Origin: UBA952 sp044361535
GTDB lineage: Bacteria; Bacteroidota; Bacteroidia; Flavobacteriales_D; Crocinitomicaceae
Direction of reading: 5' to 3'
Length of the DNA: 64,000 bases
Assembly (NCBI GenBank): GCA_044361535.1
Contig: JBIKIQ010000004.1
Span: 124,001-188,000, forward strand
The translations under genes and the position numbers were made by a program. The notes under the pieces were generated by a model. The model had not been told where the DNA came from, did no database searches, and saw nothing but the letters and a program-made list of their open reading frames with translations. Shown piece by piece: positions 24,907-33,807 of this stretch. Every line of letters begins with the position of its first letter. Position 1 is the stretch's first letter.

Positions 24907-26592
24907 ATGAAATACAAATTTTACTATTCATTACTATTTTTGATTATTACAACAGTAATTTATTCCCAAAAAAACGAAACAGTTTATTTTAGAAATGATA
25001 GGTTTGTTGTTGAATATGTAAAACAGATACAGCCAGGAGACAATTATGTTTTAACAGGTTTTAAACTTTATGAATTTTTTGAAAATAATCTTATTCATGT
25101 TGACACTTCCAATGTTTCGAAAATATTTCCTGTCTATGACAAAAATTTTAATAATAATTTAGGTGATTATGAATTTGGACAAACTGTTAACAAAAGAAAA
25201 TTACTTGTAAATCTAAATCCAGAAAATAGCAATATTGGTTTTTATCAAGAGGAGGGGATCTTTGATGAAAAGAATAATCAACTCTTTTTAGTTTCAGATA
25301 TATTAGGATCAGCCCCTAAAAAAATCGCAATTGACGCAGTTGCTAATAAAAAAAATGGTATTTCAAAAAAGGATATTTATGAAAGTCTTATTAATATTGG
25401 GTATGATGAATTAATTGACATTCTAAAGACTGAGGATGGTAGAATTAGAATTGACAATAATAACACTGGTTTTGACGAACTTTCTCAAAAATATTTCGCC
25501 ATCAAAGAGTTAAATTTTGATTTAGAATCTAATTCTTTTTATTATTCGAACACAGGGAATAAGTTAAATGAAAATCAAACATTTGATTATGACGGGAATG
25601 TTTATAATACGGTTTCTATTAACGGACAAATATGGATGGCCGAAAATTTAAAAGCTACACATTTTGCAAACGGAGATGAAATACGAAATACTAAAAGCGA
25701 TATTGAATGGAGTAATTTGAATACACCTGGGTTATCTACTGGATTTTTAAATTCAGATTCTACTGGCGGGTATTATTATAACGGATATGCACTTATTGAT
25801 GATAGAAATGTTTGTCCTTTAGGATTTCATGTGCCAAACAGAAGAGATATTGTACAATTATATAATTCAATTAATGTTTATGATGAACGCGTAAAAATCA
25901 AACCCAATGGTGTGGCTAAGGTAAAAATATATCCAAAAATTTTAGCGCCAATTATTGAACCTGTTGGTGCTGCCTTAACAATCGGTACATATGGAATTGC
26001 TGGGACAGTTGATATTGTTGGAAATATAGGGTGGATCACAACAGATTTACTTATCCTTGGGCCTGTTAAGCTATGGAAGAAAAAGGTTTTAGTAAAAACT
26101 GACTCTACTTCATATTATGTAACAAAACGAACCGCATTTCCTACCTATGAGGGATTCTCGCTTTTTGGTGGTCTATGGGAAAATGGGTTTCATTTAGCTA
26201 TTCCACCATCAATGAAGCTAAATAATGATGATTATGAAACTAATTACGAAGATGAAGAAGGAATTCGTAATTCATTTTCACACATAGATAAATTAAAATC
26301 ATCTGATGGTTATAAACTCACTGACGAATACAAATTTAATTTATCTAAAAAAAACAATATATTAGTAGCTTCTCTTAACGAAAGTCAATGGGAAGAAATG
26401 TTCAACATTGCAAGTTATGAGCTTGAGAGAGGAGAGGAAACGACATCATTCACAACAATACCTTTTACTAATTACGAACGAATTTTATTTTGGGGAAATA
26501 AAATGGACCACGAATTACAACAAATGAAATATTATAAACACTCTCCTTTTGTTAATCGTAACGGTGCAAAAATTCGTTGTGTAAAAGATTAG
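24907..26592 (+). CDS. Secreted protein with Fib_succ_major domain interrupted by a hydrophobic segment
   Basis: This 561-residue protein has a signal peptide (cleavage near VIYSQK). An N-terminal region of about 210 residues is unrecognised. A Fibrobacter-succinogenes-major-type domain starts near residue 225 (TVSINGQIWMAENLKATHFANGDEI, then GYYYNGYALIDDRNVCPLGFHVP) and closes with NGAKIRCVKD. Between its halves, around residues 346-389, lies a hydrophobic Gly/Ile-rich stretch (IIEPVGAALTIGTYGIAG onward) that is long enough for one or two membrane passes and unusual for this fold. Function is unknown. It is distantly similar in type to the small DUF1566 protein upstream. Confidence 0.72.
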   Translation: MKYKFYYSLLFLIITTVIYSQKNETVYFRNDRFVVEYVKQIQPGDNYVLTGFKLYEFFENNLIHVDTSNVSKIFPVYDKNFNNNLGDYEFGQTVNKRKLLVNLNPENSNIGFYQEEGIFDEKNNQLFLVSDILGSAPKKIAIDAVANKKNGISKKDIYESLINIGYDELIDILKTEDGRIRIDNNNTGFDELSQKYFAIKELNFDLESNSFYYSNTGNKLNENQTFDYDGNVYNTVSINGQIWMAENLKATHFANGDEIRNTKSDIEWSNLNTPGLSTGFLNSDSTGGYYYNGYALIDDRNVCPLGFHVPNRRDIVQLYNSINVYDERVKIKPNGVAKVKIYPKILAPIIEPVGAALTIGTYGIAGTVDIVGNIGWITTDLLILGPVKLWKKKVLVKTDSTSYYVTKRTAFPTYEGFSLFGGLWENGFHLAIPPSMKLNNDDYETNYEDEEGIRNSFSHIDKLKSSDGYKLTDEYKFNLSKKNNILVASLNESQWEEMFNIASYELERGEETTSFTTIPFTNYERILFWGNKMDHELQQMKYYKHSPFVNRNGAKIRCVKD

Positions 26593-26650
26593 TTATTGAA
26601 TTAATTCATGACTAAACAACCGACTACAAATATTTTCATGATTTTATAAA

Positions 26651-27121
26651 ATGAAAGCACGCATCGCAGAATTAGTTGAATCCCTTGAATTAAAACCTCA
26701 TCCCGAAGGAGGATTTTACAAAGAAACATATCGTTCAGTGTTAAAAAATGAAGAAGAACAATCTTTGATGACTTCCATCTATTTTTTGTTGACCTCTGAT
26801 TCACCCTCGCATTTTCATCGTATTCAAAGTGATGAGCACTGGTATTTTCACGAAGGAAATCCATTGAGCATTCATCTTTTAACTGATAAGGGATTAGAAA
26901 CAATCCAACTAGGACTGGATTTAGCTAAGAATCAAACTCCTCACGCACTCGTGGAAGGAAATACTATTTTTGGCAGTGAAATTCAAACAACCGATGGTTA
27001 TGCACTTGTGTCTTGTGTCGTATCTCCAGGCTTTGATTTTTCAACTTTTGAACTCTTTACAAAAGAAGATTTGTTACCAAAATTTAGTGAACATAAAACA
27101 CTAATTGAAAGACTAACCTAA
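26651..27121 (+). CDS. Cupin family protein (DUF985, Cupin_5)
   Basis: This 156-residue cytoplasmic beta-barrel protein has the DUF985 landmarks: LELKPHPEGGFYKETYRS at the start, MTSIYFLL, SHFHRIQSDEHWYFHEG with the presumed metal-binding His and Glu residues, and VSCVVSPGFDFSTFEL near the end. The length is right for the family. The enzymatic role of DUF985 cupins is not established. It is a single gene, 58 bases after its upstream neighbour. Confidence 0.88.
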   Translation: MKARIAELVESLELKPHPEGGFYKETYRSVLKNEEEQSLMTSIYFLLTSDSPSHFHRIQSDEHWYFHEGNPLSIHLLTDKGLETIQLGLDLAKNQTPHALVEGNTIFGSEIQTTDGYALVSCVVSPGFDFSTFELFTKEDLLPKFSEHKTLIERLT

Positions 27122-27385
27122 AAAAGGGTGCATTTTCTTTAGTTGGCAAGGTGATACATGCTACCTAATCCTCATTTTTTCTTATAAACTATCCTTCTCT
27201 AAAGATGATAATAAGGTTATTAAGTGAGGGAAAAAAGGAATTAGAACGCTCTTCAGTTGTAGCATTTAAAACAACATTTCCATAGAATGGGAAGTATTTT
27301 CAACCGAGATTCAATTCCCTATTTTGTTCAAGTAATGAATTATTTTAAATTCGCATTTCGGAAATAAAACCTATACTCCACAGGA

Positions 27386-28351
27386 ATGAAAATCATGCGA
27401 TTTATTTTATTTAGTAAAGGAATACTGATTTTCCTCTTTTTGATGGGTAGCTGCGTTGAAAACAAAAAACCTACAGCCCATGTTGAACAAAATTTTCCTT
27501 CAGAAAAAGTAGAACAAGTAGTCGATGAACCAATTGCCGATTCACTCCTTCAACAACTCGAAATTCCTTTTTATCAAAAAGGGGAGCAAATAATTACACA
27601 TACTGGCTATACCTTATCATACAATGAAGCCGCTGAGCAAGCAAATTGGGTTGCTTACGAGCTCACAGCACAAGAAACCCAAAGAGCCTATGAACGCACC
27701 AATAAATTTCTAGTTGATCCTGCAATTTCTACAGGTTCTGCAACAGATGCAGATTATAAAAAATCAGGTTTTGATAGGGGTCATTTGGCACCTGCAGCAG
27801 ATATGGGATGGTCATCTACCACAATGATTGAGTCGTTTTATTATTCTAACATGAGTCCACAAGAACCCGGTTTTAATCGCGGAATATGGAAGAATTTAGA
27901 AAGTTTAGTACGAACTTGGGGAACGGAAAACGAATCAATTTACATCGTCACGGGGCCTGTTTTATCCAAAGGATTACCCACAATTGGTTGGAACGAAGTA
28001 GCGATACCAAAGTACTATTATAAGGTGATTTTAGATTACAGAAATCCATCCATAAAAGGCATTGGTTTTATTTTGCCCAACGCTTCATCAAATGAGCCAT
28101 TGCAAAGCTTTGCTATTCCAATAGATAGTGTAGAAAAAATTACTGGAATCGATTTTTTTCACTCCCTTCCTAATGATCAAGAAGAGAAAATAGAAAATAC
28201 ACTTTGTATTGCATGCTGGTCATGGAAAGCTGCAAAGAAATCTCATTCATCCAATTCAACGGGTGTTCAATGCAGCGGAATTACAAAAAAAGGTACACGT
28301 TGTAAACGAAATACATCAAACCAATCTGGTAAGTGTTATCAACATCAATAA
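27386..28351 (+). CDS. DNA/RNA non-specific endonuclease, lipoprotein with C-terminal Cys/His tail
   Basis: This is a 321-residue exported nuclease of the NucA/EndoG (beta-beta-alpha metal) family. The signal peptide ends in a lipobox (LFLMGSC), so the protein is lipid-anchored. The catalytic DRGHLAP motif lies near residue 130, and the metal-binding Asn is in NMSPQEPGFNRGIWKNLE. After the nuclease domain a short tail has the pattern C-x9-C-x10-C-x2-H, beginning GVQCSGITKKGTRC. It could bind zinc and is not part of the usual nuclease. The likely role is breakdown of extracellular nucleic acid, or nuclease attack outside the cytoplasm. Confidence 0.88.
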   Translation: MKIMRFILFSKGILIFLFLMGSCVENKKPTAHVEQNFPSEKVEQVVDEPIADSLLQQLEIPFYQKGEQIITHTGYTLSYNEAAEQANWVAYELTAQETQRAYERTNKFLVDPAISTGSATDADYKKSGFDRGHLAPAADMGWSSTTMIESFYYSNMSPQEPGFNRGIWKNLESLVRTWGTENESIYIVTGPVLSKGLPTIGWNEVAIPKYYYKVILDYRNPSIKGIGFILPNASSNEPLQSFAIPIDSVEKITGIDFFHSLPNDQEEKIENTLCIACWSWKAAKKSHSSNSTGVQCSGITKKGTRCKRNTSNQSGKCYQHQ

Positions 28352-28377
28352 CAGAAAGGAAGAATAGGAAATAGCAC

Positions 28378-28752
28378 CTAATATTTTCCAATAAAACTGT
28401 AAATAATACCCGCCTTAGTGGTCAGGTTGTTTGATTCTTCATTAAAGTTTGCACTTCCTGTTTTTTTAGATTCAGCCCATTCCCAAAAAATATATTTATC
28501 CTTATTTGCCCATGTTCCAGTGTATAAAACAGGAGAATCAATGGCTTCTGAAATATCTGCACCCGCTCTAACATCAATTCTACCAGATTGATCAAAAATA
28601 AAATAGAACGCTTTTCCATTTTTGATAATTGGTGTGGCTGTTGAATCACAGGATACAAAAACAGAATTATTCATTTTTTCTAAAATCAAATCAGTTTGTG
28701 CCACCGTGCTGAATGACGTAAAAAGTACAACAAGAATTAAAAGATTTTTCAT
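28378..28752 (-). CDS. Small secreted protein of unknown function
   Basis: This 124-residue protein has a signal peptide (cleavage near STVAQT). The mature part is mainly beta strands with several Trp/Tyr residues (LYTGTWANKDKYIFWEWAESK) and a single Cys in VFVSCDST. No family is recognised. It converges on the nuclease gene with 26 bases between stops. Confidence 0.6.
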   Translation of the reverse strand: MKNLLILVVLFTSFSTVAQTDLILEKMNNSVFVSCDSTATPIIKNGKAFYFIFDQSGRIDVRAGADISEAIDSPVLYTGTWANKDKYIFWEWAESKKTGSANFNEESNNLTTKAGIIYSFIGKY

Positions 28753-28936
28753 AGTTTAAATGAGCTAATGTTAGTAGTACAAATATAGAAAAAAATCAAT
28801 ACATACAACTGACTATTAAATATTTAGCTATTTTATGGATGTAGTTACAAAGTATAAACAGGATGTGATTGAAAAAGAAAGCGATTAAATTTAGCTATAT
28901 TCAGTAGAAGCGTATTGCCGTATCAATAATGCTAGT

Positions 28937-28944
28937 TAACTTTG
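28937..28944 (+). promoter_or_regulatory. -7 box abutting the DUF4271 start
   Basis: TAACTTTG is separated from the proposed ATG at 28948 by three bases (TTT). Transcription would begin at or just after the start codon, implying a leaderless message or a slightly later start. Confidence 0.4.
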
Positions 28945-28947
28945 TTT

Positions 28948-29628
28948 ATGCTATCATTTGCATTAATTCAAACAGGAGAACTGATTGTTAGAAATTCACT
29001 TTACGATTCGTATCAACTCTTGCTTCTTTTTCTGGGAGTCGCTTTCATAGGTATGGCTCGTCTCAGTAATGCAAAAACAATCAATTCAGCATTTGGTACC
29101 CTGGTAAATTTTAAAACAGAGGTTACTTTTAACGACGCCATTAAAATTCATCCCATTGGATCTTTTTTCTTACTTCTAAATTTTCTTTTCAGTGCTTCAC
29201 TCCTATTGCTTCTGGCAACACAAACTTTTTTCACGAATTCATTCGAACATTACCTGTTTTCATTCGGCTTGGCCCTCGTTATTCTCTTAATTTATTTGGT
29301 TGGAATTTATCTTGTTGGTTTTATTACCTCATTTTCCAGTAAATTGCCTGTTGGCTTTTTGCACAACTTAAATTTCTTACATATTTGCGGCCTCGCAGCA
29401 CTAATCATTGACTTACCTTGGTTGTTAAACTCGCAATGGAATGTTCAATTTTCAATACTAGCCTTGATTGTGTTTTCAATATTGTATATAATTCGGGTAA
29501 TAAAAACTATCTCTTTCGCATTTCAAGAAAAAATTTCGTGGTATTACATAATTTTGTATCTTTGCACCCTCGAATTTTTTCCGATTTACATGTATGTTCA
29601 TGTTTTCCTAAAATATTCAGAGGTATAG
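28948..29628 (+). CDS. DUF4271 membrane protein upstream of hemD
   Basis: This inner-membrane protein of about 226 residues has roughly six helices and few charged residues. I place the start at the ATG at 28948, since the TTG two codons earlier overlaps the -7 box. DUF4271 proteins are characteristic of Bacteroidota and commonly sit directly before the uroporphyrinogen-III synthase gene, as here with a 21-base gap. No function is known. The conserved linkage hints at a role near heme synthesis or membrane delivery, which is inference only. Confidence 0.78.
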   Translation: MLSFALIQTGELIVRNSLYDSYQLLLLFLGVAFIGMARLSNAKTINSAFGTLVNFKTEVTFNDAIKIHPIGSFFLLLNFLFSASLLLLLATQTFFTNSFEHYLFSFGLALVILLIYLVGIYLVGFITSFSSKLPVGFLHNLNFLHICGLAALIIDLPWLLNSQWNVQFSILALIVFSILYIIRVIKTISFAFQEKISWYYIILYLCTLEFFPIYMYVHVFLKYSEV

Positions 29629-29649
29629 AAACGGTTAAACTTTTTAGAA

Positions 29650-30399
29650 TTGGCTATCAAATCAATTTTAGTATCTCAACCTAAGCCAGAAGGAGAAAAA
29701 TCGCCTTACTATGATTTGGCTGATAAATATAAAATCAAAATTGATTTTAGGCCTTTTATTAAGGTTGAAGGAGTAGATGCCAAAGAGTTTAGAGCTCAAC
29801 GAGTAAATCTTCCCGATTTTACAGGAATTATCTTAACTTCTAAAGTAGCTGTTGATCACTTTTTTAGAGTAGCTGATGAAATTCGTTACGAAGTTCCTGA
29901 CGATTTAAAATATTTCTGCATTTCAGAAGCCGTTGCACTGTATCTTCAAAAGTACGTAGCATACCGCAAGCGAAAAATTTTCTTTGGCAAACAAACCATC
30001 GAACAGCTTGCTGATGTAATGAAAAAACACAAGGAGGAAAAATTCCTTTTACCGTGCACTGATATTTTGAGAGACAACATTCCTCTTACTCTTGAGGAAC
30101 AAAATATTGCCTTTACAAAAGTTATTCTATACAAAACCGTTGCAGCTGACTTGTCTGATCTTGAAGATGTTAAATACGACATGCTCGTGTTTTTTAGCCC
30201 GGGAGGAATCGAATCGTTATTCAAAAATTTTCCGGATTTCAAACAAGAAAATACGGCCATAGCAGCTTTCGGAACAACCACCGCACAGGCAGTTGTTAAA
30301 AATCATTTGCGTCTTGACTTGCACGCACCTCAGCCAAATGCTCCATCAATGGTTGGTGCAATTGAGCTATTCATCAAAGAAAGATTAAAGAAAGGATAA
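29650..30399 (+). CDS. hemD: Uroporphyrinogen-III synthase
   Basis: This 249-residue cytoplasmic enzyme closes hydroxymethylbilane to uroporphyrinogen III in tetrapyrrole synthesis. HemD is poorly conserved, but the pattern is clear: an N-terminal ILVSQPKP, GIILTSKVAVDHFF, a central KFLLPCTDILRDNIPLTL, VVLYKT-like VILYKTVAADL, and the late LVFFSPGGIESLF and AFGTTTAQAV. The start is TTG at 29650, because no ATG precedes the conserved first strand. It follows DUF4271 in the same orientation. Confidence 0.88.
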   Translation: MAIKSILVSQPKPEGEKSPYYDLADKYKIKIDFRPFIKVEGVDAKEFRAQRVNLPDFTGIILTSKVAVDHFFRVADEIRYEVPDDLKYFCISEAVALYLQKYVAYRKRKIFFGKQTIEQLADVMKKHKEEKFLLPCTDILRDNIPLTLEEQNIAFTKVILYKTVAADLSDLEDVKYDMLVFFSPGGIESLFKNFPDFKQENTAIAAFGTTTAQAVVKNHLRLDLHAPQPNAPSMVGAIELFIKERLKKG

Positions 30400-30431
30400 G
30401 AATTTAAGTACTTTTTCTTTTTACTTTTCCG

Positions 30432-30439
30432 TATTTTTG
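30432..30439 (+). promoter_or_regulatory. Bacteroidota -7 box upstream of the isomerase gene
   Basis: TATTTTTG matches TAnnTTTG and lies 31 bases before the ATG at 30471. It falls within a T-rich stretch, so a chance match is possible. Confidence 0.35.
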
Positions 30440-30470
30440 CCAAAATTTTAATTAAATCAACTACTAGGAT

Positions 30471-31454
30471 ATGAAACAGTTAATTCATGATTTTCCAAAA
30501 CACATTGAAGAAGCGCTAACAATTGCTCAAGCTGCCGTACTTAAAAATCCAACAAACAAAATTGATAATGTTATTATCTGCGGAATGGGAGGCTCAGGAA
30601 TTGGTGCTAAAATCGTTTCCAATTGGGTTTATGATGATATAAAAATACCTGTTTCCTTAGTAACGGATTATACCCTACCCGCCTTTGCTTCGTCTAATTC
30701 ATTAGTTATTGGTTCATCCTATTCAGGAAATACAGAAGAGACTATCTCAGCACTTGAAATTGCAAAATCATTGGGTGCACATATCGTTTGTGTTTGCAGC
30801 GGCGGTAAAATGGAAGCATTTTGTTCAGAAAACGATTACGATTGTATTCTTGTACCTGGTGGAAACCCTCCAAGAAGCACCTTAGCATACTCATTGGTTC
30901 AATTACTTCATATCCTACATTCATTTGGACTAATTGGATCTTCATCAATTGACCAGATGGATAAATCCAGAGCTTTGTTGACTAATAATTTAGAGGATAT
31001 TCAAACCGTTGCCAAAGAGTTGTCAAGCCATTTGTATGGCAAAGTGGGAATTCTGTATGGCGAAACTATTTATGAAGGAGTAATTGTAAGAGCTAGGCAA
31101 CAATTCAACGAAAATTCAAAATATTTATGTTGGCACCATACCATTCCTGAAATGAATCACAACGAGCTTGTTGGTTGGGGTGGCGGAGATAATCGTTTTG
31201 CTCCTGTATTTTTTGAAACGTCGGATATTCACCCAAGAAATAAAAAACGTTTTGAAATTACGAGCAAAGCCACAGAGGACAAATGCGGTAAAGTGATGAC
31301 GGTCCTTGCTAAGGGAGAATCTAGAGTTGAGCAATCACTTTACTTAATTCATATTGTTGATTGGGCTTCCTACTATTTATGTGAGGAGAATAATCAAGAT
31401 ATTATTGATATCAAAATTATTGATTATTTGAAAGGAGAACTTTCTAAGTTTTAA
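30471..31454 (+). CDS. Bifunctional phosphoglucose/phosphomannose isomerase
   Basis: This 327-residue SIS-domain enzyme of the PGI/PMI family interconverts glucose 6-phosphate or mannose 6-phosphate with fructose 6-phosphate. Motifs are ICGMGGSGIGAK near residues 37-48, GSSYSGNTEET for phosphate binding, PGGNPPRSTLAYS, and the C-terminal HHTIPEMNHNELVGW. The last contains the Glu and His typical of this family's active site. The length fits the short dual-specificity enzymes rather than classical Pgi. It is followed after three bases by lipB and begins a run of closely spaced genes through TspO. Confidence 0.88.
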   Translation: MKQLIHDFPKHIEEALTIAQAAVLKNPTNKIDNVIICGMGGSGIGAKIVSNWVYDDIKIPVSLVTDYTLPAFASSNSLVIGSSYSGNTEETISALEIAKSLGAHIVCVCSGGKMEAFCSENDYDCILVPGGNPPRSTLAYSLVQLLHILHSFGLIGSSSIDQMDKSRALLTNNLEDIQTVAKELSSHLYGKVGILYGETIYEGVIVRARQQFNENSKYLCWHHTIPEMNHNELVGWGGGDNRFAPVFFETSDIHPRNKKRFEITSKATEDKCGKVMTVLAKGESRVEQSLYLIHIVDWASYYLCEENNQDIIDIKIIDYLKGELSKF

Positions 31455-31457
31455 GAT

Positions 31458-32159
31458 ATGACACCACTTGTTTCCTGTCATTTTTTAGGAAAGGTCGATT
31501 ACAAAGAAGCGTGGGATTTTCAGGAAAAACTTTTTCAGGAAGGCGTTCAACGAAAAATAAATCTACGAAATGGAACAGGGGAACAAAAACCGGAAAATTA
31601 TTTGCTGTTTTGTGAACACCCTCATGTCTATACATTGGGAAAAAGCGGCGACAAGGAGCATTTGTTATTGGATCAAAGTGAATTAGAACAAAAGAATGCT
31701 ACGTTCTATCACATCAATCGTGGGGGAGATATAACCTATCATGGCCCTGGTCAGTTGGTCATTTATCCCATTTTTGATTTAGAACAATTTTTTACAGACA
31801 TCCATAAATACATGCGTTTTTTAGAAGAAGCAGTTATACAAACTTTATCTAAATTTAACGTTGTTGGTGAACGTAGCGAAGGATTAACAGGAGTATGGCT
31901 CGAACCAAATACAGCAAATGCTCGGAAAATTTGTGCTATGGGCGTAAAAAGTTCAAGATGGATGACAATGCATGGAATTGGGTTTAATATCTGTACTGAT
32001 TTAAATTACTTTAACCACATCATCCCTTGTGGCATTCAGAATAAAGACGTAACTTCATTGGAAAAAGAAATTAATCTTACTGTAACAGTTGAGGAGGTGA
32101 TTCCACTAATATTAGAAGAACTTCAAGCACTTTTCGGTTTTGAAACGCTTAAAAAATGA
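31458..32159 (+). CDS. lipB: Octanoyl-[acyl-carrier-protein]:protein octanoyltransferase
   Basis: LipB moves an octanoyl group from acyl carrier protein to the lipoyl domains of 2-oxoacid dehydrogenases and the glycine cleavage H protein. The 233-residue protein shows EHPHVYTLGKSG, RGGDITYHGPGQLVIYPI, and AMGVKSSRWMTMHGIGFN with the catalytic Lys. IIPCGI contains the catalytic Cys that forms the acyl-enzyme. The length is normal. Its last four bases overlap the start of the next gene (ATGA), indicating translational coupling. Confidence 0.95.
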   Translation: MTPLVSCHFLGKVDYKEAWDFQEKLFQEGVQRKINLRNGTGEQKPENYLLFCEHPHVYTLGKSGDKEHLLLDQSELEQKNATFYHINRGGDITYHGPGQLVIYPIFDLEQFFTDIHKYMRFLEEAVIQTLSKFNVVGERSEGLTGVWLEPNTANARKICAMGVKSSRWMTMHGIGFNICTDLNYFNHIIPCGIQNKDVTSLEKEINLTVTVEEVIPLILEELQALFGFETLKK

Positions 32160-33397
32160 AGAAAGCTGCCAAGAAAATAGGGAAAGTAGTATTATTTTTT
32201 CTTGTTGGTTTTTTTCTTATCGCCAATTTATTTATTATTCTCTCAGGGAGATTTTACATGTATTCAGGCATCGCAAAAACCTATCTGAGAGGTGAAACTG
32301 GCCCTGGAATTTATGATTTAGATTTATTTGCAAAAACAACTATAAAATCAGGGGGGCAAAATTTTAGATGGACAGATCATCCTAAGAAAAACAATTTTAA
32401 TTTTTCCGATATACAGACTTCATATCACCAAGAATGGGGCACCACAGCATTTTTAGTTATAAAAAATGACTCACTTTTAGTTGAGAAATATTGGGGGGAT
32501 CACAATGAAAAAACCGTATCAAATTCATTTTCTGCTGCAAAAACAATTATAGCATTACTTATTGGAATCGCACTGGATGAAGGCAAAATAAAAAGCTTGG
32601 ATGAACCCGTTGCTAATTACATCCCAGAATTCAACGATATGGGAAGAAATAAAATTACAATTCGACATTTACTACTAATGGCTTCAGGATTGGATTGGGA
32701 AGAAAGCGGAAGCAATCCCATTTCTGAAGCTGCTGAAGGTTATTTTACAGACGATTTATACGGATTAGTAACGCGCCAATTGGTCGTGGAAAAACCGGGA
32801 GTTCGCTTTAATTATCAAAGTGGAAATTCACAAATACTTGGGATTTTACTTAGCAAAGCAACAAAGATGCCTTTGTCCAAATACATGGAAGAGAAATTAT
32901 GGAAGCCGCTAGGCGCAAGTTCTGAAGCGTATTGGAGTATGGATGATGAAGGTGGAATTGAAAAATCATTTTGTTGTTTTTATGCCACAGCTAAAGATTA
33001 TGCGCTGCTTGGAAGATTATTGTTGAAGAAGGGGAATTGGAATGGGAAACAAATAATCTCTAAAAGATTCATGGATGAACTTATTAAAACCCCTGATTTG
33101 AAATTCGATGAAGGAACGCCAAATCAACGGTATGGATTACATACATGGGTGTATTATAACCAAGGAAATCCGGTGCATTATTTCAGAGGTTTTAGAGGTC
33201 AGTATATTCTTACAATTCCAAAGGATAACCTTATAATTGTTCGCTTAGGAATGAAAAGAGAACAAAATTATGACATTCCCGTTGAAAAGAAGAATGATAA
33301 AATATTCCTGAATAAAAACCTTGATAAGGTTGGGCATTCACCGGATATTTTTAGATATATCGAAGATGGTTATGCTATTTTAAACGCATTGAAATGA
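32156..33397 (+). CDS. Beta-lactamase-fold serine hydrolase
   Basis: The gene encodes 413 residues. An N-terminal transmembrane helix (VVLFFLVGFFLIANLFIIL) anchors the enzyme, with the catalytic domain outside the membrane. The nucleophile motif is S-x-x-K, Ser126 and Lys129 in SFSAAKT, and the second motif is FNYQSGNSQILG. A typical KTG triad is not obvious; HYFRGFRGQYI occupies that region. The family (class C beta-lactamase-like, EstB/PBP4-type) includes esterases and peptidases, so substrate is open and antibiotic resistance should not be assumed. It overlaps both neighbours by four bases. Confidence 0.85.
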   Translation: MKKAAKKIGKVVLFFLVGFFLIANLFIILSGRFYMYSGIAKTYLRGETGPGIYDLDLFAKTTIKSGGQNFRWTDHPKKNNFNFSDIQTSYHQEWGTTAFLVIKNDSLLVEKYWGDHNEKTVSNSFSAAKTIIALLIGIALDEGKIKSLDEPVANYIPEFNDMGRNKITIRHLLLMASGLDWEESGSNPISEAAEGYFTDDLYGLVTRQLVVEKPGVRFNYQSGNSQILGILLSKATKMPLSKYMEEKLWKPLGASSEAYWSMDDEGGIEKSFCCFYATAKDYALLGRLLLKKGNWNGKQIISKRFMDELIKTPDLKFDEGTPNQRYGLHTWVYYNQGNPVHYFRGFRGQYILTIPKDNLIIVRLGMKREQNYDIPVEKKNDKIFLNKNLDKVGHSPDIFRYIEDGYAILNALK

Positions 33398-33804
33398 GAG
33401 AAGAATTATTTGGACCAAAGGTAGAGAACGTTGCGGTTACGGTCATTAAACAAATGAATGAAGAAAACGTTGCTGAATATGGTGTTTATCTTTTGAATCT
33501 GAGAGATGATATCATGGAAGGTATTATAATCACCAGTACTGGTTATGGTGAAAATGCAAATACAGGTGAAAAAATAAAAACCTCAACCTTACGACATTGC
33601 ATCGAGCTGTTACTCCCAAATGAAGCTGCTAAAATTGAACCAATCATGGAAGATGTTTTTGGAATTTCAAACGAATATTGGGTGAGTTTTTGGGTAGATG
33701 AGGTGATGTATGACAAAAAGTTTGTTTTCCCTCCCGAATCAATTTGTGAAAAAAATTTGAAGACAATCAAACAACTTGGAGCACCTGGAATAATGATACA
33801 ATAA
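33394..33804 (+). CDS. Conserved protein of unknown function
   Basis: This 136-residue cytoplasmic protein has no signal peptide. It looks like an alpha/beta fold: VENVAVTVIKQ, VAEYGVYLLNLRDDIMEGIIITSTGYGEN, then a helix (LRHCIELLLPNEAAKI), and finally YWVSFWVDEVMYDKKFVF. It resembles uncharacterised Bacteroidota proteins, but I cannot name a family. It overlaps the serine hydrolase gene by four bases and precedes tspO by three, so it belongs to the same operon. Confidence 0.65.
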   Translation: MREELFGPKVENVAVTVIKQMNEENVAEYGVYLLNLRDDIMEGIIITSTGYGENANTGEKIKTSTLRHCIELLLPNEAAKIEPIMEDVFGISNEYWVSFWVDEVMYDKKFVFPPESICEKNLKTIKQLGAPGIMIQ

Positions 33805-33807
33805 AGC

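Noticed and set aside
32156..33397. Antibiotic-resistance beta-lactamase
   Set aside because: The fold fits, but the third active-site motif is not a standard KTG and the family is dominated by esterases and peptidases.
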